Positions 52,883 through 61,364 of a stretch of DNA of 64,000 bases are shown piece by piece (within the stretch, counting starts at the first letter, position 1; each line of letters starts with the position of its first letter). The stretch is from JAAZBV01 sp964460435. Lineage in GTDB: Bacteria > Desulfobacterota > DSM-4660 > Desulfatiglandales > HGW-15. The translations under genes were made by a program, and so were the position numbers. Location of the stretch: contig CAYWRH010000002.1 in NCBI GenBank assembly GCA_964460435.1, positions 1 through 64,000 of the forward strand, read 5' to 3'. The notes below the pieces were generated by a model. That model saw only the letters and a list, made by a program, of their open reading frames with translations. It was not told where the DNA came from and did no database searches.

Positions 52883-52932
52883 AATATTCAAATCCATATT
52901 CCGAATAATAACACGTTTAGATTACAATCCAA

Positions 52933-53172
52933 TCAATTACTTTTCATCCATCGATTAAAAGGCTGTTGGGTTGGAACCCAAACTACCTGACTGGGATGTT
53001 TGCTCGGCTTAAGTATCCAAAGAATGAGAAGCCTCTCAGAATAAAACTGGTGACTTAGACTCTGCGTTTCAAGTGCAGAGGCTTCAGCTGATAATCCGTA
53101 ATTGACATCCGCACCATGCAGAATTGTACAATTCATCAGAACCAGAATAATAAAAAATAAAAACTTCGCCAT
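52933..53172 (-). CDS. Doubtful 79-residue ORF with a signal-peptide-like start
   Basis: The first 20 residues (MAKFLFFIILVLMNCTILHG) look like a secretion signal with a possible lipobox-like Cys. The rest (SAEASALETQSLSH, VWVPTQQPFNRW) resembles translations of a dispersed intergenic repeat that I have seen in other environmental genomes, rather than a folded domain. It may be a small secreted gene whose 3' part was overwritten by a repeat, or non-coding. Confidence 0.25.
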   Translation of the reverse strand: MAKFLFFIILVLMNCTILHGADVNYGLSAEASALETQSLSHQFYSERLLILWILKPSKHPSQVVWVPTQQPFNRWMKSN

Positions 53173-53237
53173 ATATCTCCCAATTGTAAGATTGCTTCAT
53201 ATGACTGGATGATATCTTTTTGCCCAGTCATGTGAAG

Positions 53238-53690
53238 TTATTCACTTTTGGTTATTGCAAGTATTTCGGTTATTACTTCACCAAGTGTTTTAGTCTCGGA
53301 AAATTGCCAAAATTCTTCAGGTATTTTGTAACCTATGTGCTTTTCAATTGCTTCAATTATTTCTTCAATTTCACCACAACCAATCATATCAAACTTGGGA
53401 CCACCCAGGATAACTTCAAATTTATCTTCTGGTAAGAAATAGGGTGTAGGCCATCGAAGTAATTTATTACACTCATCACCGAAGATGTTTGCAAATTCTT
53501 TTTGATCAGTGCTCTCCCAAACAGACATACACTCGGATGTCCTCTCGCTCTGTTGCCTTCTTAAATCTTTGAAGAAAGAAAGATCGGGGCCAATCCACCG
53601 AACTCCAATAAAAAATTTCTTCCATTGATCCTTAGGAGGGTAATGCGGTGGATATGATAGTGGTTCGTTTGGTGTTTTCATACTTTCCAT
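53238..53690 (-). CDS. Hypothetical protein
   Basis: 150 residues, soluble, no signal peptide, Pro- and Trp-rich at the start (YPPHYPPKDQWKKFFIGVRW). The last 45 residues (GCGEIEEIIEAIEKHIGYKIPEEFW, TLGEVITEILAI) resemble the helical pattern of acyl carrier proteins, but the attachment serine motif DSL is absent. Could be a structural mimic or coincidence. Could also be an immunity-like protein. Function unknown. No partner in the same direction is close. Confidence 0.55.
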   Translation of the reverse strand: MESMKTPNEPLSYPPHYPPKDQWKKFFIGVRWIGPDLSFFKDLRRQQSERTSECMSVWESTDQKEFANIFGDECNKLLRWPTPYFLPEDKFEVILGGPKFDMIGCGEIEEIIEAIEKHIGYKIPEEFWQFSETKTLGEVITEILAITKSE

Positions 53691-53805
53691 ATGTGATTTA
53701 CCAATTCCGGCTACCTTTATTTTTTTGGATAATCATACAAAAAGAAAACCTAGAAAATTAGTAATTCTTTTAAATAGTTGTGTAATTCTTTATTTATGAA
53801 GCAGG

Positions 53806-53876
53806 TGCATCATCCCTGTCAGGGCAAAAATAATCAACTTTGAATATTTATTGACTTGCCATGACCGGGGGTTTTA
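53806..53876. repeat. 71-bp direct repeat, left copy
   Basis: Differs at 2 of 71 positions from 54566-54636. Starts TGCATCATCCCTGTCAGGG and ends GACCGGGGGTTTTA. Flanks the nucleotidyltransferase cassette. Confidence 0.85.
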
Positions 53877-53885
53877 TTTTCCAGG

Positions 53886-54341
53886 TTAACGTGTTTCAGT
53901 GTTTTTTAGATATGAAACATCTATTTTGTCTTGCTCTCTCCCACTCGCTTCCTTAGCCCGAATAAGGTCGGATTTGGATATAAAAAATATTTTTGATTCA
54001 TTCAATTCTACAACTTCACGATTTTTCCAAGCCTCATCAAACTCTACTCCTGGAATTGACATCATTATATCAACACGTAATGGAGGTCTACCCATTTGAT
54101 AGAAATAACCTTTTTGTGAAAAGTTATCCGCAGTAAGTTTTTCAAGGGGTGCACCAAATTCCTTTAAAGCGGTGTAAACACTATTTGCATTTTCCCGATC
54201 AGTTGCAATAAATAAATCAAGCTCCTTCGTAAATCGTGGTTCGCTGTATTTCATCACTGCATATCCGCCTACTATTAGATAGCGGACTTTATACTTTTCG
54301 AAAGCTTTCAACAGTTCTCTGAAGTCGGGACTCGTCAGCAT
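53886..54341 (-). CDS. Nucleotidyltransferase-fold protein (MNT/AbiEii-like)
   Basis: 151 residues. YLIVGGYAVMKYSEPRFTKELDLFI at about 21-45 carries the GG and acidic-hydrophobic-acidic motif of minimal nucleotidyltransferases (here E-L-D instead of the usual D-L-D), with RVDIMMSIPG as the third acidic site. Such proteins are common as the antitoxin or toxin half of two-gene modules. The start overlaps the upstream 65-codon gene by 53 nt. Whether it transfers a nucleotide is unknown, as the first acidic residue is Glu. Confidence 0.72.
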   Translation of the reverse strand: MLTSPDFRELLKAFEKYKVRYLIVGGYAVMKYSEPRFTKELDLFIATDRENANSVYTALKEFGAPLEKLTADNFSQKGYFYQMGRPPLRVDIMMSIPGVEFDEAWKNREVVELNESKIFFISKSDLIRAKEASGREQDKIDVSYLKNTETR

Positions 54342-54486
54342 TTATTTCTCGAATAAGAAAATAATCATTAAGCATTTCTGTAACAGCATTAAAAATTGCC
54401 AAATCTCCCTGGGATTGCCAGAAACGGATATCAAATATGCGTTTATCATCTGCTATACGTTGATAATTTTCCTCTATATTTTTCAT
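54289..54486 (-). CDS. Small partner protein of the nucleotidyltransferase
   Basis: 65 residues, helical and charged (NIEENYQRIADDKRIFDIRFWQSQGDLAIFNAVTEMLNDY). It overlaps the nucleotidyltransferase start by 53 nt, which implies translational coupling. It is not a recognisable HEPN protein (no R-x4-6-H). A two-gene module between 71-bp repeats. Confidence 0.55.
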   Translation of the reverse strand: MKNIEENYQRIADDKRIFDIRFWQSQGDLAIFNAVTEMLNDYFLIREINADESRLQRTVESFRKV

Positions 54487-54565
54487 CTCAATACCCTGAT
54501 AGTATAAGCCTTAATTATTCTTAATGTCTGGGATTTCCATTTAATTGTTAAGCTTTTTATTTATT

Positions 54566-54636
54566 TGCATCATACCTGTCAGGGTAAAAATAATCAACTT
54601 TGAATATTTATTGACTTGCCATGACCGGGGGTTTTA
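54566..54636. repeat. 71-bp direct repeat, right copy, containing the likely bioA promoter
   Basis: Two mismatches to 53806-53876. It ends 44 bp before bioA and contains TTGACT (54611-54616), the -35 of a possible promoter whose -10 (TAGTAT, 18 nt on) lies just at and past the repeat end. No BirA-like operator was recognised. Confidence 0.8.
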
Positions 54637-54680
54637 GTATTGTAGCCTATTTTTTAAAGAAGGTATAAGGCAGGTTTTTG

Positions 54681-55964
54681 ATGAATTTAAGTTCTTATGA
54701 ACAGTTGATAGGTTTTGACAGGGAGCATGTCTGGCACCCGTATGCCTCAATGACCTCGCCCCTGCCTGTTTACCCGGTTGCATCAGCAAACGGTGTAAGG
54801 CTCAGGCTTATGGATGGAACCGAGCTGATTGATGGCATCTCATCATGGTGGTCGGCAATACACGGCTATAACCACCCTGTGCTCAACAGGGCTATTGAAA
54901 CCCAGTTAAAAGAGATGGCCCATGTCATGTTTGGCGGGCTTACACATAAACCGGCAATTGAGCTAGCTTCCCTCCTAGTCGAGATCACCCCTCATGGCCT
55001 TGAAAAGGTCTTTTTCTGTGACTCCGGCTCTGTGGCGGTTGAGATCGCTATAAAGATGGCAATCCAGTACTGGTATGCTGCTGGCAAGCCGGAAAAAAAG
55101 AGGCTGCTCACAATAAAATCCGGTTATCATGGCGACACCTTTATGGCCATGTCTGTATGTGACCCTGAAGGTCTGCACCAGATGTTCAAAGAGGTAATCC
55201 CAAAACAGTTTTTTGCGGATGCCCCGGCTACAGGGTATAACGAGGAGTGGAATGAAAATGATATTAAGGGCATGGAGCAAATCCTTCATGATCACCACCA
55301 TGAGATAGCCGCCATTATCATTGAGCCTGTTTTACAGGGGGCAGGCGGCATGCGGTTTTACTCTCCTCAATATGTAAAAAGGGTGCGTGAGCTTTCCAAA
55401 AAATATAATGTGCTTTTTATAGCAGATGAAATAGCAACAGGTTTTGGCCGGACAGGGAGCCTCTTTGCCTGTGAAAAGGCGGGAATCTGCCCGGATATCA
55501 TGTGTGTGGGCAAGGCCATTACAGGGGGCTACATGAGCCTTGCCGCCACCATTGCAACAAAAGAGGTGGCAGAGACCATATCATCCGGCAAAGAGGGGGC
55601 ATTTATGCATGGCCCTACATTTATGGCAAACCCACTTGCCTGCTCTGTTGCTGTTGCAAGCATAAAGCTCCTTTTATCCATGCCCTGGAAAAGGAGGATA
55701 GGTGAAATTGAGGCAAGGCTAAAACAGGGGTTAATGGCCTGTGCGAATGGCTCCAAAGTGGCTAATGTCAGGGCGCTTGGCGCAATCGGTGTTATAGAGA
55801 TGAAAAAGCCGGTTGATCAGAAATCTGTCCAGGAGAGGATTGCAGGATTGGGCGTATGGCTCAGGCCATTTGGCAGGGTTATCTACACCATGCCGCCTTA
55901 CATAATCCAGGATCATGAGCTTGATATAATAATAGATGCAATGATAAAGGTTGCAGAGGGGTAA
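54681..55964 (+). CDS. bioA: Adenosylmethionine-8-amino-7-oxononanoate aminotransferase
   Basis: 427 residues from ATG 54681, chosen over a TTG one codon earlier. Starts with FDREHVWHPYASMTSP, then DGISSWWSAIHGYNHP, the PLP site DEIATGFGRTG, and Lys in CVGKAITGGYMSLAAT, all typical of BioA. It converts KAPA to DAPA using SAM as amino donor. First gene of the bio operon; bioF follows directly. Confidence 0.96.
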   Translation: MNLSSYEQLIGFDREHVWHPYASMTSPLPVYPVASANGVRLRLMDGTELIDGISSWWSAIHGYNHPVLNRAIETQLKEMAHVMFGGLTHKPAIELASLLVEITPHGLEKVFFCDSGSVAVEIAIKMAIQYWYAAGKPEKKRLLTIKSGYHGDTFMAMSVCDPEGLHQMFKEVIPKQFFADAPATGYNEEWNENDIKGMEQILHDHHHEIAAIIIEPVLQGAGGMRFYSPQYVKRVRELSKKYNVLFIADEIATGFGRTGSLFACEKAGICPDIMCVGKAITGGYMSLAATIATKEVAETISSGKEGAFMHGPTFMANPLACSVAVASIKLLLSMPWKRRIGEIEARLKQGLMACANGSKVANVRALGAIGVIEMKKPVDQKSVQERIAGLGVWLRPFGRVIYTMPPYIIQDHELDIIIDAMIKVAEG

Positions 55965-55974
55965 TTTTTGCAAA

Positions 55975-57135
55975 TTGAATAAATACAGTTTTATATCCGC
56001 TGCACTTGAAGAGCGGAAAAACCGGCACCTTCTTCGCAGCCTTAAGACCGTGGTTCCCCTGACTGGCGGCGAGGTGGAGGTAAATGGGCGCAGGATGGTC
56101 AACTTTTGCTCAAATGACTACCTTGCCCTTTCAAACCACCCCATTCTTAAACAGCGGATGATTGAATATACTGAAAGGTATGGTGCAGGCTCTACCGCAT
56201 CTAGGCTTGTGTGCGGGAACCTTAGCTGCTTTGACGAACTTGAGGCAAGGCTGGCAAGGCTTACAGGCCAGGAGGGGGCCATTGTCTTTAACTCCGGGTT
56301 CCAGGCAAATGTATCCCTTCTTCCTGCCATTACCGATCCAGATACGCTTATCCTTTCTGATCTTTTAAATCATAACAGCATTATTCAGGGTTGCAAGCTC
56401 TCCCGCTGTCATGTGGCGCCATTTCAGCATAATGACCTTGATCACCTTGAAGGTATCCTTAAAAAAGGCGCAGCGAACTATACAAGAAGAATTATTGTAA
56501 CGGAATCCATATTCAGCATGGATGGTGACATGTGTGACATTGATAATCTCATCACATTATCAGAAAGGTTTAATGCCCTGCTCGTTGTTGATGAGGCCCA
56601 TGCAACAGGTGTTATTGGTAAAAACGGGATGGGCGTCAGCAGCAATAAAGATGTTGATATGGTCATGGGCACATTCTCAAAGGCTGTGGGCGCATTCGGG
56701 GCATATGTCTCATCAAACAATATGATGAGGGATTATATAATCAATTTCTGCAACGGATTCATATACACTACCGCACTTCCGCCAGGTGTAATCGGCGCAA
56801 TAGATGCCGCCATTGAGATGATACCGCAGATGGATAAGGAGCGTGAAGGGCTCATGGCAAATTCCGCAAGGCTCCGGAAGGGGCTGGCAGGACTGGGGTA
56901 TGATACTGGAAAATCCGTAACGCACATAATCCCTGTGATTATCGGGGATGAAGCAGAGGCATTAAGGCTATCCGCATGGCTTTTAGATAACAATGTGCTT
57001 TTAACCACCTTCCGCCCCCCCACTGTGCCTGAGGGCGGATCAAGGATACGAATTGCCATAACCGCTGCCCACAATGAGGGGCATATTGATATGTTACTTG
57101 ATCTCTTCAGGAGGTGGCAGGAGATTAACCAATAA
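55975..57135 (+). CDS. bioF: 8-amino-7-oxononanoate synthase
   Basis: 386 residues from TTG 55975 (NKYSFISAALEERKNRHLLR); the frame is open to a TTG at 55951 that overlaps bioA. No ATG exists near the expected start; the GAGGGG before the bioA stop could serve as the ribosome binding site. NFCSNDYLALSNHP, GSTASRLVCGN, VDEAHATGVIG and the PLP lysine in GTFSKAVGAFG identify it. It condenses pimeloyl thioester with alanine. Confidence 0.93.
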   Translation: MNKYSFISAALEERKNRHLLRSLKTVVPLTGGEVEVNGRRMVNFCSNDYLALSNHPILKQRMIEYTERYGAGSTASRLVCGNLSCFDELEARLARLTGQEGAIVFNSGFQANVSLLPAITDPDTLILSDLLNHNSIIQGCKLSRCHVAPFQHNDLDHLEGILKKGAANYTRRIIVTESIFSMDGDMCDIDNLITLSERFNALLVVDEAHATGVIGKNGMGVSSNKDVDMVMGTFSKAVGAFGAYVSSNNMMRDYIINFCNGFIYTTALPPGVIGAIDAAIEMIPQMDKEREGLMANSARLRKGLAGLGYDTGKSVTHIIPVIIGDEAEALRLSAWLLDNNVLLTTFRPPTVPEGGSRIRIAITAAHNEGHIDMLLDLFRRWQEINQ

Positions 57136-57782
57136 TGAGAGAGACAAAATTAAAATTTCCAGAGAGGCTATTCATTACAGGCACAGACACAGGCATTGGC
57201 AAGACCCTTGTCTCTGCTATGCTAATGTCAGGCATTAAGGCAAGGTACTGGAAACCTGTGCAGAGCGGGTTAACGGACATTACAGATACTGAGTGGGTTA
57301 AAAAACACACGGGTATTGATGAATCTTGTTTTTTTCCTGAAACCTACAGGCTTGGGGCTCCCCTTTCACCCCATGAATCAGCCGCGCTTGAGGGCAAACA
57401 TATTGATATTGAACAGTTTATCATCCCGCAGGTTTCTCAGGGCGAAACCCTCCTGATAGAGGGGGCGGGCGGCATAATGGTGCCACTGAATGAAAAAGAG
57501 CTTATGATTGATCTTATGAAAAGATGTAATGCACCTGTATTAATTGTAGCAAGGAGCGGCCTTGGAACAATCAACCATACATTATTATCAATAAGCCGGC
57601 TGAGACAGGAGAATATCGGGATATTCGGTGTTGTAATGAACGGCCCGCTTAATAAAGGTAACCGTGATGCAATAGAGCATTTTGGCGGCGTAAAGGTGAT
57701 AGCAGAGGTAGAGCCGCTGGTGATCATAACCCCGGAAATACTAAAAGAGAGTTTCAGCAGATATTTTGGAAAGAGGATATGA
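57135..57782 (+). CDS. bioD: Dethiobiotin synthetase
   Basis: 215 residues. P-loop GTDTGIGKTLVS at about 15-26, KPVQSG, and EGAGGIMVPL. It closes the ureido ring using CO2 and ATP. Its start codon overlaps the end of bioF by one base and its stop overlaps the bioB start, so translation is coupled. Confidence 0.96.
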   Translation: MRETKLKFPERLFITGTDTGIGKTLVSAMLMSGIKARYWKPVQSGLTDITDTEWVKKHTGIDESCFFPETYRLGAPLSPHESAALEGKHIDIEQFIIPQVSQGETLLIEGAGGIMVPLNEKELMIDLMKRCNAPVLIVARSGLGTINHTLLSISRLRQENIGIFGVVMNGPLNKGNRDAIEHFGGVKVIAEVEPLVIITPEILKESFSRYFGKRI

Positions 57783-58762
57783 AAAATAACAGATACTATT
57801 TAGAACTGGCAGAGGGCATTCTGGATGGAAAGGCCCTGGATGACTCAACATACCTGAAAATCCTTTCAGCCCCTGATGATGAGCTTTTATCCATCATGGG
57901 TGGAGCAGATATTCTAAGACAATATTTTTTCGGTAGAAAGATTCACCTCTGCACCATCTGCAATGGCAAATCAGGCAAGTGTTCTGAGGACTGTAAATTC
58001 TGTTCGCAGTCCTCCTTTTCAAATACAACAGCGCCAGTCTACCCTGTTTTGCCAAGGGAGGAGCTGTTAAGGGGCGGCCTCTATGCACAGGAGAGCCCAA
58101 TAAACAGATACTCCATCGTTACAACAGGGAGAGGTCTACCCCGCCGTGATGTAGAGGCGGTAATTGATGCCATGAAGGGGCTTGACCATAAAAAAATAAA
58201 AAAGTGCGTGTCACTGGGCATCCTAAAGGATGAGGATATGCAGCTTATAGTGAAGTCAGGCATAACCAGGTATCACCACAATCTGGAAACAAGCAGGAGC
58301 CTTTTTAATAAGGTGTGCACAACCCACGCCTATGACGAGAGAATAGCAACAATAAAGGCTGCAAAACGGGCAGGCATGGAGGTCTGTGCGGGTGGTATAT
58401 TCGGGATAGGTGAAACCGATGAGCAGATCCTTGAGCTTGCATCTGATATAAAGGGGCTTGATGTTGACTCAATACCCCTCAACTTTCTTGTGCCCATACC
58501 GGGCACACCATATGGCGGGATGAACAGCCTTACACCAATTAAATGTCTCAAGATAATCGCCTTTTTCAGGTATTATCTACCCGATAAGGAGATCATCATC
58601 TGCGGCGGACGTGAAAAGAATCTTAAGGAGCTGCACCCCCTTATATTTTTTGCGGGCGCAAGCGGCATGATGACAGGAAACTATCTGACCACAGAAGGGA
58701 GAACCCTTGAGCATGATCTTGCGCTCATAAGGGAACTTGGTTTTAGTGTGAGGGAGAAATAG
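57779..58762 (+). CDS. bioB: Biotin synthase
   Basis: 327 residues. Radical-SAM cluster motif CSEDCKFCSQS near residue 67-77, YHHNLETSRSLF, and GICVGGI-type AGGIFGIGETDEQ, NFLVPIPGTP. It inserts sulfur into dethiobiotin. It starts in an ATGA overlap with bioD. No bioC or bioH is in the window, so the pimeloyl step is encoded elsewhere or pimelate is activated another way. Confidence 0.95.
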   Translation: MKNNRYYLELAEGILDGKALDDSTYLKILSAPDDELLSIMGGADILRQYFFGRKIHLCTICNGKSGKCSEDCKFCSQSSFSNTTAPVYPVLPREELLRGGLYAQESPINRYSIVTTGRGLPRRDVEAVIDAMKGLDHKKIKKCVSLGILKDEDMQLIVKSGITRYHHNLETSRSLFNKVCTTHAYDERIATIKAAKRAGMEVCAGGIFGIGETDEQILELASDIKGLDVDSIPLNFLVPIPGTPYGGMNSLTPIKCLKIIAFFRYYLPDKEIIICGGREKNLKELHPLIFFAGASGMMTGNYLTTEGRTLEHDLALIRELGFSVREK

Positions 58763-58769
58763 ATCTGCC

Positions 58770-61364
58770 CTATCTCAATACCACACTGTTACTGATGCCA
58801 AGATTTGTCAGCTCCGTGCTCAGTTCATCTGCCCCGGCCTTTGTAAGAAATGCGCCTACAAGGAGATTATCGTAATTTTCATCCGAAATAATATATGGTG
58901 AGAAATCATTTTGTTTCAGGATATTTATCATGCCCAGAAGGGCCTCTTTGTCAGTAAAACTCCCTGTATATACAGCATAGGCGGTCTTTTTTATCTCGCC
59001 ATCCTTTATGGCCTTTTCATTGATAAAGGCCTCTGCGCCCTCTTTATCAGCAAACTCGCCTGAATAGACCCTGTACCATATCCCCTTTTCACCAAGATTT
59101 ACCTTTACCCAGAAGGCGTCGATACCTGCCTTTGAATACTTATCAAGTGCACTCCTTGCCTGAGCAGTACTGTCAAATGACCCAAGGTAAACAGAATATG
59201 GGTATCTGCCCTCCTGATAAACAAGCCCTGCCTCTGTCTCAGCGGGCGAAGGGGGTTCAGGGGCAATCACCTTTTCATTAGGTTTTTCCTCCTGCACATT
59301 TGAGGCAGGAAGCTCTGGCTCCCGGCGCTTTACTTCGGCTCTATCCGGCTTTTGAGGTTTAAACACCGCATCTCTTTCACTGCTATTCACAACCTCCTTA
59401 ATCTCGGGCCTTCCGGGAAAGATGGCATCATACTTCCAATACAATACGGCAATAATAATGATAATGGCAACAAGGGATATAAGCCCCCTTAAAAAGCCTT
59501 TCTTTTTATCAGGTGCATGAACTTCACTGCCGCCTGTTTGAGCCGCCTCATATTTTTCTCTGAGCGCATGCGGGATAAGGCCGGGCCTGACACGGTTAAG
59601 GACTATGCCCATGATATTGCTGCTTACCCGCGAAAGCTGCGCAAGGGTACGTTTAATGGCTCGCACAGAGACCTGTTCAGGGTTATATACTACAAATGTG
59701 CCATCTGCCTTTGCAGCCAGGATGGCAGCATCTGAGCTGGAAAGCAGGGGGGAAGAATCAAGGATTATAACATCATAGAAATTTTTTACCGTATCAAGAA
59801 ACTCTGCAAACCCTTTTATACCAAGAAGTTCACCCTGTTTATCTGGCAGCGCCCCGCTTGTAATGATATTGAGTCTATCCAGGCCCGGCGTGGAGATAAG
59901 CTGGTCAAAGGTCATACCGCCCATAATCATATCTGTGACTGTCTTTACTGTCTCTTTCCATTTATAAGCTCCAAGCAGTATATCTGTCAGGCCGGGTGAT
60001 TCTTCAAGGTAAACCCTCCTGGAAAGATCAGGGTTTATAAGGTCTACCCCCACAAGAAGCGTCCTGAGGCCTGCCTGTGCAAGGCTTATTGCAAGGTTTA
60101 CAGATACCATTGTTCTGCCTTCGCCAGGGTAGCTGCCTGTTACCGCTATGGTCTTTATCTTCCCCCCTTCGCAGGCAGCCTGTATATTTGCCCTTAAGCC
60201 CCTGAAGCTCTCGGAAATAATTGTCCTGGGTTCAAGATGTGTAATAAGTGAAATGGATTTTTCAGATGATGCTCCTGCCCCTATCCGCCTGCTGCTCACG
60301 GACGGAAAATCCTTTGGGTCTATGGCAGGGATTATCCCTATAACCCCAGTTTTCAGCTCCTTTTCCAGCTTATCAAGGAAGGCGTAAGAGTGGCCTATAT
60401 ATTCAATTATTATGGTCAGGATCAGCCCGAGGACAATACCAGCTATAAGCCCTGTCAGCAGGATTTTCAGATAATCAGGTTTATTGAATGGCCGGAGGGG
60501 GCGCAGAGCCGGGCTTACAACCCTTGCATCATCCGGGTTTTCCGCCTTTCTTATCATGGCCTCCTGCCTCTTTTCCTCTAAAAAGGAGGCTATATTCCTT
60601 AACGATTCGACCTCCATCTTAAGCCGGTCAAATTCTATCTTTTTATCCATATGGAGGTCTATGTTCTCATTTACCTTTTCCAGTTCCTTTCCTATGGCGG
60701 CATCATTTTTACCACTCTTCCCCTCTATCTCATTTTTCTTCGAAAGCAGCGCCTCACCCTCAAGATCAATAGAGATTAGCCTGTTTTCCCTCATAAACCC
60801 TTCAAGCTCTTCCTCTTTAGCCTTAAGTTTATCGCCTGTGGTCTGCTGCTCTTCAATTATATGGGCAATAACCTCATCAAGCCTTTTATCATGGGCTTCC
60901 CTGTAGGATGCAATGAATGTAGAGGAGACTGTTTCTGCGATTCTAAAGGCCTTCTCGGGGTCTTTGTCCAGCACCTTTATGCGGAGGATATCTGTTTTGC
61001 CTTCCCTTTCAGTGTAAATTTTTGATCTTAAATCCTCAATAACCATCTGGTCTGCTGGTTTATCAGAATCGATCAAGGAGAGTTGTAAGGCAACCCTTTT
61101 AATAAAATCATGGCTCTGTATGATTACCTGCTGTGTCTCTATATTATCAGAAGGTGCAGAAAGAAGTCTGTTAATAAAACCGTCAGTGGCGCGGGCCTCA
61201 TCAATCTTTATGCTGCATGATGAAACATATACAGGCGTCAGGCCATTCCATGCTGCATATATAGCGCTAAAGAGCATGCAGGCTGCTATCACAGAGACAA
61301 TTCTGGCCCATCTTTTTTCAGCAACCATGAGGAATGCTGACGATTTGAATCGGTTGAAGATCAA
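58770..61364 (-). CDS. Wzc-like chain-length/tyrosine-kinase protein with degenerate P-loop and periplasmic SPOR domains
   Basis: 864 residues. TM1 at about 20-39, a periplasmic Wzz-type domain with a long coiled coil (165-280), TM2 at about 299-322, then a cytoplasmic BY-kinase-like domain (about 375-605), TM3 at about 627-643, a Pro/Glu-rich linker (650-715) and two SPOR domains (about 720-790 and 795-864). The topology puts the SPOR domains in the periplasm. Walker A is GSYPGEGRT at 410-418, with Arg417 where BY-kinases have Lys; Walker A' is LLVGVDL with Gly439 for the first Asp; Walker B (IILDSSP, Asp536) is kept. The Tyr-rich tail is absent. So kinase activity is doubtful and the protein may be a structural or ATP-sensing relic. 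Last gene of a three-gene operon. Confidence 0.88.
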   Translation of the reverse strand: MIFNRFKSSAFLMVAEKRWARIVSVIAACMLFSAIYAAWNGLTPVYVSSCSIKIDEARATDGFINRLLSAPSDNIETQQVIIQSHDFIKRVALQLSLIDSDKPADQMVIEDLRSKIYTEREGKTDILRIKVLDKDPEKAFRIAETVSSTFIASYREAHDKRLDEVIAHIIEEQQTTGDKLKAKEEELEGFMRENRLISIDLEGEALLSKKNEIEGKSGKNDAAIGKELEKVNENIDLHMDKKIEFDRLKMEVESLRNIASFLEEKRQEAMIRKAENPDDARVVSPALRPLRPFNKPDYLKILLTGLIAGIVLGLILTIIIEYIGHSYAFLDKLEKELKTGVIGIIPAIDPKDFPSVSSRRIGAGASSEKSISLITHLEPRTIISESFRGLRANIQAACEGGKIKTIAVTGSYPGEGRTMVSVNLAISLAQAGLRTLLVGVDLINPDLSRRVYLEESPGLTDILLGAYKWKETVKTVTDMIMGGMTFDQLISTPGLDRLNIITSGALPDKQGELLGIKGFAEFLDTVKNFYDVIILDSSPLLSSSDAAILAAKADGTFVVYNPEQVSVRAIKRTLAQLSRVSSNIMGIVLNRVRPGLIPHALREKYEAAQTGGSEVHAPDKKKGFLRGLISLVAIIIIIAVLYWKYDAIFPGRPEIKEVVNSSERDAVFKPQKPDRAEVKRREPELPASNVQEEKPNEKVIAPEPPSPAETEAGLVYQEGRYPYSVYLGSFDSTAQARSALDKYSKAGIDAFWVKVNLGEKGIWYRVYSGEFADKEGAEAFINEKAIKDGEIKKTAYAVYTGSFTDKEALLGMINILKQNDFSPYIISDENYDNLLVGAFLTKAGADELSTELTNLGISNSVVLR

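Larger units (their letters stand above)
52683..53237. other. Mostly non-coding stretch of 550 bp
   Basis: Contains a GCGAAGCAACC-type repeat (52854-52882) and the doubtful ORF at 52933-53172. A short open frame at 52691-52753 (20 codons) has no ribosome binding site. No RNA gene seen. Confidence 0.4.

Noticed and set aside
54566..54680. BirA operator before bioA
   Set aside because: I looked for the TTGTAAACC / GGTTTACAA type inverted repeat and did not find it, so no biotin control is claimed.
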